A stretch of DNA of 9,527 nt, taken from assembly GCA_012511525.1 (NCBI GenBank), contig JAAZFW010000189.1, positions 1-9,527 of the forward strand, read 5' to 3'. Each line of letters opens with the position of its first letter. The first letter of the stretch is position 1. Positions 1 to 6,109 of the stretch are shown here, piece by piece. Under the pieces are notes generated by a model. It had not been told where the DNA came from, did no database searches, and saw nothing but the letters and a program-made list of their open reading frames with translations. Source of the stretch: Clostridiaceae bacterium (lineage in GTDB: Bacteria > Bacillota > Clostridia > Saccharofermentanales > UBA5734). A program made the position numbers and the translations under genes.

Positions 1-128
1 ATCGTCGACTTGCCGGCTCCGTTGGCACCGATCAGGGTGACGATCTCGCCTTTTTCGATCGAAAAGGAGACGCCCTTGATGGCGTGGATGCTGCCGTAGT
101 AGACATGGATGTTATCGACGCGAAGCAT
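1..128 (-). CDS. livF: LivF-type ABC transporter ATPase (5' part only)
   Basis: Second ATP-binding subunit of the liv-type amino-acid importer; it acts on the cytoplasmic face of the membrane with LivG. Only the first 42 codons are inside the window. They read as a typical LivF start (MLRVDNIHVYYGSIHAIKGV) and include a complete Walker A motif, GANGAGKST, at residues 34-42. The ATG at 126-128 lies 3 nt past the livG stop. It is preceded by AAGGAGG, embedded in the last livG codons and 8 nt from the ATG, so the two ATPases are translationally coupled. Walker B, the signature motif and the C-terminus are outside the window. The LivF rather than LivG assignment rests on gene order and on the short start directly before the ABC core. 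Confidence 0.93.
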   Translation of the reverse strand, partial: MLRVDNIHVYYGSIHAIKGVSFSIEKGEIVTLIGANGAGKST

Positions 129-131
129 CGC

Positions 132-971
132 TTACGCCTCCTTCTTCTGGCCCAGGTAGGCCTCGATCACGGCGGGGTTGGCCTGGATTTCCTCCGGCGT
201 GCCCTTGGCGATGATCTTGCCGTAGTTGAGGACGGCGATGCCTTCGCAGATGCCCATCACCAGGCGCATGTCGTGCTCGATCAGCATGATGGCGATCTGG
301 AACATGTCGCGGATTTTGATGATGTTGGCCATCAGGGCTTCGGTCTCGGACGGGTTCATGCCGGCCGCCGGCTCGTCGAGCAGCAGCAGTGAAGGCCGGG
401 TGGCCAGTGCGCGTACGATCTCCAGGCGCCGCTGCGCCCCATAGGGCAGCGAGCCGGCCTTGTAGCTGGCCATCCGTTCCATGTTGAAAATGGAGAGCAG
501 TTCCAGCGCCTGTTCGCGAGCCTTTCGCTCGGCGTCCCAATAACGGGGCAAGCGCAGGATGCCGCTCAGCGTGCTGTATTTGAACTGGTTATGCAGCCCG
601 ATCTTGACGTTGTCTTCCACACTCAGCGCCTGGAAGAGGCGGATGTTCTGGAAGGTCCTGGCGATACCGGCCTGGTTGATCTGCATGGTACTCATGCCGG
701 CCGTGTCCTTGCCGTCGAGCAGGATGGCGCCGCGCGTCGGCTGGTAGACCTTGGTCAACAGGTTGAACACCGTTGTTTTGCCGGCGCCGTTCGGGCCGAT
801 CAGGCCGGCGATTTCGGTCCGGCCGACGATGATGTTGAAATCCTCGACGGCGTTCAGGCCGCCGAAGTTGATACCCAGGTGGCTGACCTCCAGGATGGGC
901 GTCACACCCAGATCCCGTTCCGGGATAATCGCCCGGCTGGGAACCGGGACCATCTTGGCTGGATTATTCAT
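132..971 (-). CDS. livG: LivG-type ABC transporter ATP-binding protein
   Basis: First ATPase of the branched-chain amino-acid type (HAAT family) importer; it couples ATP hydrolysis to transport through LivH/LivM. The protein has 279 residues. Visible motifs are Walker A GPNGAGKTT (59-67), Q-loop glutamine 108 in ARTFQNIRLF, ABC signature PYGAQRRLEI (176-185), Walker B LLLLDE (195-200) and switch histidine 233 in IEHD. The C-terminal LivG-type ending GKIIAKGTPEEIQANPAVIE is present. The ATG start overlaps the end of livM by 8 nt and has AGGAGG 6 nt upstream, which supports this start. About 25 residues precede the usual first strand (ILEVSHLGINFGGLNAV), a slightly long N-terminus for the family. 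Substrate specificity is set by LivK and the permeases, not by this subunit. Confidence 0.96.
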   Translation of the reverse strand: MNNPAKMVPVPSRAIIPERDLGVTPILEVSHLGINFGGLNAVEDFNIIVGRTEIAGLIGPNGAGKTTVFNLLTKVYQPTRGAILLDGKDTAGMSTMQINQAGIARTFQNIRLFQALSVEDNVKIGLHNQFKYSTLSGILRLPRYWDAERKAREQALELLSIFNMERMASYKAGSLPYGAQRRLEIVRALATRPSLLLLDEPAAGMNPSETEALMANIIKIRDMFQIAIMLIEHDMRLVMGICEGIAVLNYGKIIAKGTPEEIQANPAVIEAYLGQKKEA

Positions 972-2037
972 GTTCCGCCTCCTGTCGCCGCGAGCTGTGC
1001 TGGAAATAGCTCCTGATCCGCCAGCGCAGCTGCTTGAGCCGGTCGTTGTTCGAGGTCAGCATGACCAGGATCAGGATGACGGCATAGGCCAGCATGCGGT
1101 AGTCGTTGAACGCGCGCAGCAGTTCCGGCAGAACCGTCAGCACGGCCGCCGCGATGATCGAGCCGCGGATGTTTCCTATTCCGCCCAGGACGACGAAAAC
1201 CAGCACCAGGATCGAGGTGTTGAAGTCAAATTTCCGGGCGACGACGGTCGAATAGTTCAAGGCGTAGAGCGCGCCGGCCGCGCCGGCGAGCGCGGCGGAG
1301 ATGATGAAGGCGGTCAGCTTGTAGCGCGTGATGCTGATCCCGACCGATTCGGCGGCGATCCGGTTGTCGCGCACGGCCATGATCGCCCGGCCGGAGCGGC
1401 TGTGGACGAGGTTCAGGACGATGGCCAGGGTAATCAGGACCAGGATCACGCCGGCGCCGAAGCTGGCCAGCTTGTCGACCCCGACCGCCCCCATCGGCCC
1501 GCGCATGATCACGGTGCCGGACTCGCCCAGGCCAAGCGACGCCTGGTCGGACATGCTGATGCGCAGCCCGTCCGGCCCGATGCCGACATAGAGGGTGTTG
1601 ATGACGTTCTTGATGATCTCGCCGAAGGCGAGGGTCACGATCGCCAGGTAGTCGCCGCGCAGTCGCAGCGCGGGCACGCCGACGATAAAGCCGAACAATC
1701 CGGCGATGACGGCGCCGACCAGAAGGGCGGCGAGCAGACGCAGCGGACCGGCGCTGACCGTGTCCCGCAGGCCGAGCGAGACGATGACGCCGCTGAACGC
1801 GCCCAGGCTCATGAAACCGGCGTGCCCCAGGCTCAATTCGCCGAGCACGCCGACCGTCAGGTTCAGCGAGACTGCCATCACGATGTAGGCGCAGATCGGG
1901 ACCAGCTGGCCGCGCAGCGAGCTGGTCAGGTTGCCGGATCCGTCGAGGATCTGGATCAGGACATAGGCCACGATGACGATGGCGTAGGTGATGGCGTTGC
2001 TGATCAGGCGTTTCTGCCCGGGTTTGGTCATTTTCAT
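964..2037 (-). CDS. livM: LivM-type ABC transporter permease
   Basis: Membrane permease pairing with LivH to form the translocation pore of the importer. It has 357 residues from the chosen ATG. A helix near 13-31 is followed by the family hallmark VGVLGELSLGHAGFMSLGA (62-80), hydrophobic segments near 99-120, 193-212, 241-262, 274-288 and 293-305, and a last helix near 315-328. The cytoplasmic ATPase-contact loop is HSRSGRAIMAVRDNRIAAES (212-231). A GTG at 2044-2046, directly after the livH stop, would add three residues. I prefer the ATG at 2035-2037 because AGGTGA, a good match to the anti-Shine-Dalgarno, sits 5 nt before it. The C-terminal tail after 330 is basic and hydrophilic and its end overlaps livG. 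The gene follows livH with almost no gap. Confidence 0.95.
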   Translation of the reverse strand: MKMTKPGQKRLISNAITYAIVIVAYVLIQILDGSGNLTSSLRGQLVPICAYIVMAVSLNLTVGVLGELSLGHAGFMSLGAFSGVIVSLGLRDTVSAGPLRLLAALLVGAVIAGLFGFIVGVPALRLRGDYLAIVTLAFGEIIKNVINTLYVGIGPDGLRISMSDQASLGLGESGTVIMRGPMGAVGVDKLASFGAGVILVLITLAIVLNLVHSRSGRAIMAVRDNRIAAESVGISITRYKLTAFIISAALAGAAGALYALNYSTVVARKFDFNTSILVLVFVVLGGIGNIRGSIIAAAVLTVLPELLRAFNDYRMLAYAVILILVMLTSNNDRLKQLRWRIRSYFQHSSRRQEAEHE

Positions 2038-2046
2038 CGCCGTCAC

Positions 2047-2928
2047 CTACACTTTCTCGCTGATCTTGCGGCCCATCAGGCCGGTCGGGCGGACCAGCAG
2101 GACCAGGATCAGGATCGAAAAGACGATCGCGTCGGAAAGCTGGGTGGAAATGTAGGCTTTGCCGAAGATCTCGATCAGGCCCAGCAGCAGGCCGCCCCAG
2201 AACGCGCCCGGAATCGAGCCGATCCCGCCGAACACCGCTGCCGTGAAGGCCTTGATGCCGGGCATGGCACCGGTGGTCGGGCTGAGGATGGGGTAGGCGG
2301 AACAGAGCAGGACGCCGGCGATGGCCGCCAGGGCGCTGCCGATGGCAAAGGTGACCGAGATCGTCTGGTTGACATTGATGCCCATCAGCTGGGCCGCTTC
2401 CTTGTCTTCAGACACCGCACGCATCGCCTTGCCGATCTTGGTTTTGCTGATGATAAAGGTCAGCCCGATGATGATGGCCACGCAGGCCAGGATCGTGACC
2501 AGCGCGACGCTGGAGATGGTCAGCTGACCGTCGAACAGCTTGAGGGAGGGCAGCAGGACGACCGAGGTGAAGCTCTTGGGGTTGGACGACCAGATCAGGA
2601 GCGCGGCGTTTTGCAGAAAGTAGCTGACCCCGATGGCCGTGATCAGGACGGCCAGCGACGGCGCGGTCCGCAGCGGTTTGTAGGCCAGCTGCTCGATCAG
2701 GACGCCGAGCACGGTGCAGACCAGCATCGCCAGGAGCACCGACGCCAATGGCGGCCAGCCCATGTGGGCCGTCGCCACGAAAGACATGTAGCCGCCGATC
2801 ATGATGACGTCGCCGTGCGCGAAATTAAGCATCTTGGCGATCCCGTAGACCATGGTGTAACCCAGGGCGATGATCGCGTAGATGCTGCCCAGGCTCAGGC
2901 CGCTGACCAGGTAAGAAAGAAATGTCAT
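2047..2928 (-). CDS. livH: LivH-type ABC transporter permease
   Basis: The other membrane permease of the liv-type importer. It has 293 residues, the usual length for LivH. The N-terminus carries the family-typical GLSLGSIYAIIALGYTMVYG followed by NFAHGDVIMIGGY (35-47). Hydrophobic helices follow near 61-80, 92-112, 138-160 and 190-210, and near the end at 242-256 and 265-280. The ATPase-contact loop is KTKIGKAMRAVSEDKEAAQL (162-181). The later FTAAVFGGIGSIPGAFWGG (228-246) is also conserved in LivH proteins. The ATG at 2928 has GAGGT 5 nt upstream. The gene is separated from livK by 117 nt holding a stem-loop, and it abuts livM, whose translation is probably coupled to it. Confidence 0.96.
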   Translation of the reverse strand: MTFLSYLVSGLSLGSIYAIIALGYTMVYGIAKMLNFAHGDVIMIGGYMSFVATAHMGWPPLASVLLAMLVCTVLGVLIEQLAYKPLRTAPSLAVLITAIGVSYFLQNAALLIWSSNPKSFTSVVLLPSLKLFDGQLTISSVALVTILACVAIIIGLTFIISKTKIGKAMRAVSEDKEAAQLMGINVNQTISVTFAIGSALAAIAGVLLCSAYPILSPTTGAMPGIKAFTAAVFGGIGSIPGAFWGGLLLGLIEIFGKAYISTQLSDAIVFSILILVLLVRPTGLMGRKISEKV

Positions 2929-2974
2929 AGGCTACCTCGAGACAAAATGCCGCTATGCTGGCAAAAGGTGAGAA

Positions 2975-3004
2975 AGAGGGCGCCGTACCGGACGGCAGCC
3001 CTCT
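2975..3004 (-). promoter_or_regulatory. Stem-loop between livK and livH (partial terminator or mRNA stabiliser)
   Basis: The 117-nt gap between the livK stop and the livH start holds a GC-rich inverted repeat. An outer 7-bp stem (AGAGGGC with GCCCTCT) and an inner 5-bp stem (GCCGT with ACGGC) are separated by one bulged base, with loop CCGGT on the transcribed strand. Downstream are only TT and, a few bases later, TTTT, so the U-tract is broken. Such elements after binding-protein genes commonly lower read-through or protect the upstream mRNA 3' end, giving more binding protein than permease. I infer that role here. I see no clear separate promoter for livH in the gap. Confidence 0.6.
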
Positions 3005-3045
3005 CTTCGGGTCGTTGAACGATAGGAGGGCGGTCGGCGGAAAAC

Positions 3046-4239
3046 TCAGTTGCCGCTCTGCATGCCGACGTAGACGCCGTCTTCGATGACCATGCCCTTG
3101 GGAGCCTTGGCGACTTCGCCGGTGGCAGCCCAGGTCATGTTCTCACCGGTCAGGCCGTCGATGGAAAAATCGGCGGCCGTAAAGGCTTCAATCAGCTTGT
3201 CGCAGATGGCCGCGGCATCCATGTCGGACGTGACGCCGGCTTTCTTGCAGGCTTCGTAGATCGCGTAGATGCAGTCGTAGCCGTCGGCCGCGAACTGGTT
3301 GGGCAGTTCGTTGTAGGCGGCTTGGTACTTGGCGACGAAAGCGACGGTGCGTGCGTCGGTGGCGTCAGCCGCGAACGGGGTCAGCAGCATCACGCCCTCA
3401 GCGAGCTCGGTGTTGAAGTTCTCCATGGTCAATATGCCGTCCATGCCGTCGACGCCGAAGAACTTGGGCTCGTAGCCCATCGCGTCGGCCTGGGTCAGGA
3501 TCAGGGAGGCCGGCTGGTAGTAGATCGGCAGGAAGATCAAGTCGGCGCCGCCGTTCTTGGCGGCGGTCAGCTGGACGTTGAAGTCGTTGGCGGTGTCGTC
3601 GGTGAATGTCGTGGTGCTGACGACATCCAGGTTCTTGCCGGCAGCTTCGCTGATGAACTTCTCATAGATGCCGGTCGAATAGGCGTCGGCGTTGTTGTAG
3701 ATGATGGCGATCTTGCTGCCCAGCTTGTTCTCCGCGATGTATTGGGCGGACGCGATCCCCTGGTTGGGGTCTGTGAAGCACATCTGGAAGACGTTGTCCT
3801 TGCCTTCGATGACGGACGTGGAGGAAGCGGAGGGGGTTAAGGTGAAGATGCGGTCCTTGAACGACTCTGCGGTTACGGCGATGCCCGGCGTCGTGGTAAC
3901 GGTGCCGCAAAGGATTTGCATGCCCCAGTCTTTCAGGCTGTTGTAGGCGTTGACCGACTTCTCGGCGTCGTGCTCGTCGTCTTCGAACTTGAGTTCGAAC
4001 TGCAAGCCGCCAAGGGCGTTGACTTCCTCGATGGCGATCTTGGCGCCGTTGGCGACCGATGAACCGTAGACGGCGGCGCCGCCGGTCAGCGGGCCGATGC
4101 CGCCGATCTTGATCGCCGCTGCCGGCTTCGCGGTTGTCGTTCCGGCCGTCGTGCTGGTAGGTCCGGCGCTGCAGCCGGCCAGGACGAACAGGCCCAGGGC
4201 GAGGATCAGGGACAGGATACGTAAACGAGTGGTGCGCAT
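3046..4239 (-). CDS. livK: LivK-type substrate-binding lipoprotein of amino-acid ABC importer
   Basis: Extracytoplasmic binding protein that captures the substrate and delivers it to LivHM. It has 397 residues from the chosen ATG. A signal peptide (MRTTRLRILSLILALGLFVL) ends in lipobox LAGC with the lipidated cysteine at position 23, so the mature protein is membrane-anchored. A Thr/Ala/Gly-rich tether (24-42) follows. The periplasmic-binding-protein type 1 fold starts at IKIGGIGPLTGGAAVYGSSV (43-62) and continues to the end, with typical elements such as TLTPSASS (133-140) and IYNNADAYSTGIYEKF (180-195). The reading frame is open upstream to 4314, but AAGGAGGT lies 9 nt before the ATG at 4237-4239 and the signal peptide begins there, so the longer start is rejected. 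It is first in the livKHMGF unit. Substrate is uncertain: branched-chain amino acids are usual, but related proteins bind other amino acids, amides or urea. Confidence 0.94.
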   Translation of the reverse strand: MRTTRLRILSLILALGLFVLAGCSAGPTSTTAGTTTAKPAAAIKIGGIGPLTGGAAVYGSSVANGAKIAIEEVNALGGLQFELKFEDDEHDAEKSVNAYNSLKDWGMQILCGTVTTTPGIAVTAESFKDRIFTLTPSASSTSVIEGKDNVFQMCFTDPNQGIASAQYIAENKLGSKIAIIYNNADAYSTGIYEKFISEAAGKNLDVVSTTTFTDDTANDFNVQLTAAKNGGADLIFLPIYYQPASLILTQADAMGYEPKFFGVDGMDGILTMENFNTELAEGVMLLTPFAADATDARTVAFVAKYQAAYNELPNQFAADGYDCIYAIYEACKKAGVTSDMDAAAICDKLIEAFTAADFSIDGLTGENMTWAATGEVAKAPKGMVIEDGVYVGMQSGN

Positions 4240-4248
4240 GATGATGTG

Positions 4249-4256
4249 ACCTCCTT
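4249..4256 (-). promoter_or_regulatory. Strong ribosome binding site of livK
   Basis: AAGGAGGT on the transcribed strand, 9 nt before the ATG at 4239. It decides the livK start: the upstream in-frame extension to 4314 would place the signal peptide internally and has no comparable site. Confidence 0.85.
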
Positions 4257-4286
4257 GTGTTCGTGGTTGGTGCCATAATTGGAATC

Positions 4287-4298
4287 TTGACCGGTCAA
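4287..4298. promoter_or_regulatory. Perfect 12-bp palindrome in the livK leader, candidate operator
   Basis: TTGACCGGTCAA is its own reverse complement. It lies about 65-75 nt downstream of the predicted livK transcription start and about 50 nt before the start codon. A dimeric repressor bound here could block elongation, or the sequence could be fortuitous. It does not match a regulator site I can name with confidence. Confidence 0.4.
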
Positions 4299-4367
4299 CA
4301 TGCGAATCTGGCAAAACAGGTCAGCCAGGCTGCAGGAGATACCGGCCAGAAGCCTGAATATGCCCGA

Positions 4368-4397
4368 ATTATACGCGCATGCCATGAAAGATGTCAA
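4368..4397 (-). promoter_or_regulatory. Near-consensus sigma-A/sigma-70 promoter of the liv operon
   Basis: On the minus strand a perfect -35 box TTGACA (4392-4397) is followed after 18 bp by a perfect -10 box TATAAT (4368-4373). Transcription would start near 4361, giving a leader of about 120 nt before livK. It lies downstream of the terminator of the preceding operon, so the two blocks are separately transcribed. A 5-bp inverted repeat (gaccc/gggtc, 4415-4430) just upstream of the -35 box may be a weak regulator site or chance. No extended -10 TGn motif is seen. Confidence 0.88.
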
Positions 4398-4440
4398 CCT
4401 GAACCTTGCACAATGACCCGCAGAAGGGTCGTCAAGCACG

Positions 4441-4470
4441 AAAAAGCCTGCCCGGGTGTCCGGGCAGGCT
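4441..4470 (-). terminator. Rho-independent terminator after the sugar-acid operon
   Basis: A perfect 11-bp stem, AGCCTGCCCGG with CCGGGCAGGCT, has a 4-nt loop (ACAC on the transcribed strand) and runs straight into TTTT. The hairpin begins about 31 nt past the kinase stop codon. It separates the four-gene sugar-acid unit from the livK promoter. Confidence 0.92.
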
Positions 4471-4501
4471 CGTGTTGGCTTGAGGTGCCGGTCCGAGGCG
4501 T

Positions 4502-6019
4502 TCAGACCGAACCCATGAAAGCTTCGTAAACATCGGACTGGGCCAGCGCCTGGTACAGCATTTGCCGTTTGGCTCCGATGCGCCGGTAAATGCCGACGGA
4601 TTCTGGCTCGGGGTCGAAGGCGTCCTGGCTCGCGGCCATCCGGCGGAAAAACGCGTCGGCTGAAGGAATGACCTTGAGGCTGACCAGGGCGTTGCAGCAT
4701 GCGCCGAGCGAACTGGCTTCAGGATTTTCGTGGCGGATCACGCGGGTGTTGTAGGCGCTGGCCTGAATTGAGCAGAACAGGTCGGCGCGGGTCATCCCGC
4801 CGGCGACATGGACGGCGTCGATCGTGCCGGTCAGGTCGCGCATCAGGTCCAGGTTGGCCGCGATCTCCATGGCGATGCCCTCATAGATCGCCCGGATCAT
4901 CATGCCGCGTGTGGTTGCCAGGCCGAGATTGAAGAACAGGCCTTTGGCATGCGGATCCCAGTTGGGCGCGGCCGCACCCTCGAAGTGAGGCATCAGCAGC
5001 ACGCCGTTGCTGCCGGGAGCGACCTGCTCGGCCTCGGCGGTCATCAGGGCATATGGATTGGGCAACTGGCGCAGGTCGGGGCAGAACTGCTCACGGAACC
5101 AGCGCAGAATGGCGCCGGTATTGAAGATGGGCGTTTCCGTGACATAGCTGCCGGCGATGGCCGCCGCCTGGCAGAGGACGCGGTTCTTGGCGTCAAAGAC
5201 CGGCTTGCTGGCAAACGAGAGCAGAAACGAGCCGGTGCCGGTATTGGCTTCAGCCATGCCCGGCCGTGTGACACCCAGCGCGATCGCGGCGTTTTGCTGG
5301 TCTCCGCCGGACACGATGACCGGCAGGCTGACATTCAGGCCGCAGCGGCGGGCCAGACGGGCGCGCAGGCCGCCGGCGACGCTGCCAGGCGGCACCAGTT
5401 CGCAGAGCTGGTCTTCGCGGATGCTGGCGATCTTGAGCAGCGACTCGTCCCAGCGGAACGTTTTGAGGTCCATCAGCATCGTCCGGCTGGCCTGGGTCCA
5501 GTCGGTTACGTATTGGCCGGTGAGATGGTAGATGACATAGTCCTGAACGCCGATGAACCGTTGGGTTCTGGCAAAGAGGTCCGGCTCGTTTTCTTTGAGC
5601 CAGATGATTTTGTTGAGGACAAAAAACGGGTTGATGCGCAGGCCGGTCCGCTCATGCAGCGCCGGCACGCCATAGTCGCGGGCCAGGCGGTCGCAGATGC
5701 CGATCGTGCGCTTGTCTTGCCACATGATGGCCGGGTGGAGCGGCTGCCCCTGCGCGTCCATCGGGATCAGGGACGCGCGCTGCGATGTGACGGATATGGC
5801 CGAGATCGAGATCCCGCGGGATTTGGCGTATTCAGCAACCCCGCTGAGGGTTTCTTCAGCCGTTTGCGACCATGTCTTCGGATCTTGCTCGACATGGGAC
5901 GGTTTGGGGAAAACGGTGTGATACTCACGGCTAACGGCGTGCATCAATGCGCCTTGTTCGTTGTACAGCACCGCCCGCATGCTGGATGTGCCGACATCCA
6001 GGGCGATCACATAAACCAT
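4502..6019 (-). CDS. FGGY-family carbohydrate kinase (gluconokinase/xylulokinase-like)
   Basis: ATP-dependent cytoplasmic kinase that phosphorylates a sugar or sugar acid. It has 505 residues, the normal FGGY length. The N-terminal actin-like domain starts with the phosphate-binding loop ALDVGTSSMRAVLYNEQG (6-23). TSQRASLIPMDAQGQPL (78-94) and AIMWQDKRT (97-105) line the first lobe. LNKIIWLKENEP (135-146) is a near match to FGGY signature 1. The catalytic aspartate is most likely D240 in GGDQQNAA (238-245), followed by NTGTGSFLL (259-267). The C-terminal nucleotide motif is HVAGGMTRAD (404-413). The ATG at 6019 has AGGAGG 4 nt upstream. It is the last gene of the unit, 90 nt after the permease gene, in a gap with strong hairpins. 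The GntP neighbour suggests a sugar-acid substrate, but FGGY specificity cannot be told from motifs, and xylulokinase-, glycerol kinase- or gluconokinase-like activity are all open. Confidence 0.93.
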   Translation of the reverse strand: MVYVIALDVGTSSMRAVLYNEQGALMHAVSREYHTVFPKPSHVEQDPKTWSQTAEETLSGVAEYAKSRGISISAISVTSQRASLIPMDAQGQPLHPAIMWQDKRTIGICDRLARDYGVPALHERTGLRINPFFVLNKIIWLKENEPDLFARTQRFIGVQDYVIYHLTGQYVTDWTQASRTMLMDLKTFRWDESLLKIASIREDQLCELVPPGSVAGGLRARLARRCGLNVSLPVIVSGGDQQNAAIALGVTRPGMAEANTGTGSFLLSFASKPVFDAKNRVLCQAAAIAGSYVTETPIFNTGAILRWFREQFCPDLRQLPNPYALMTAEAEQVAPGSNGVLLMPHFEGAAAPNWDPHAKGLFFNLGLATTRGMMIRAIYEGIAMEIAANLDLMRDLTGTIDAVHVAGGMTRADLFCSIQASAYNTRVIRHENPEASSLGACCNALVSLKVIPSADAFFRRMAASQDAFDPEPESVGIYRRIGAKRQMLYQALAQSDVYEAFMGSV

Positions 6020-6038
6020 GCTGCCTCCTGGGTTCCTT

Positions 6039-6062
6039 TCCCGTCGCGGGAGTGGGGACGGG
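6039..6062 (-). promoter_or_regulatory. Two mutually exclusive hairpins just before the kinase ribosome site
   Basis: One arm can pair two ways. A 5-bp stem tcccg/cggga with a 3-nt loop spans 6039-6051, and a 6-bp stem cccgtc/gacggg with an 11-nt loop spans 6040-6062. They share bases, so only one can form. The kinase Shine-Dalgarno (6024-6029) lies 9-10 nt further downstream and is left free in both. The role is unknown. Confidence 0.4.
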
Positions 6063-6063
6063 T

Positions 6064-6091
6064 GCCGCTGCCGCCGAACAGCGGCAGCGGC
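6064..6091 (-). promoter_or_regulatory. Perfect 11-bp GC stem-loop between permease and kinase genes
   Basis: GCCGCTGCCGC pairs perfectly with GCGGCAGCGGC around the 6-nt loop TGTTCG. It begins 18 nt past the permease stop codon. No T-run follows, so it is not a standard intrinsic terminator. It more likely blocks 3'-to-5' decay or tunes the ratio of permease to kinase message. Confidence 0.6.
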
Positions 6092-6109
6092 TTGTCAATC
6101 AGGTTGCGA

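Noticed and set aside
175..185. LivG ABC signature LPYGAQRRLEI (residue positions 175-185 of the protein) instead of LSGGQ, considered as a possible inactive ATPase.
   Set aside because: LivG proteins commonly carry a YGxQRRLEI variant in place of LSGGQ, and Walker A, Walker B and the switch histidine are all intact.
751..3018. A 755-codon open frame on the plus strand opposite livG, livM and livH.
   Set aside because: Its product is a low-complexity Asp/Gln/Arg/Gly/His-rich chain with no domain, as expected from reading a G+C-rich gene backwards. The opposite strand encodes three unmistakable transporter subunits with ribosome sites.
4240..4314. A 25-residue N-terminal extension of LivK from an upstream ATG at 4314.
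   Set aside because: It would bury the signal peptide inside the protein, whereas a strong AAGGAGGT lies just before the ATG at 4239.
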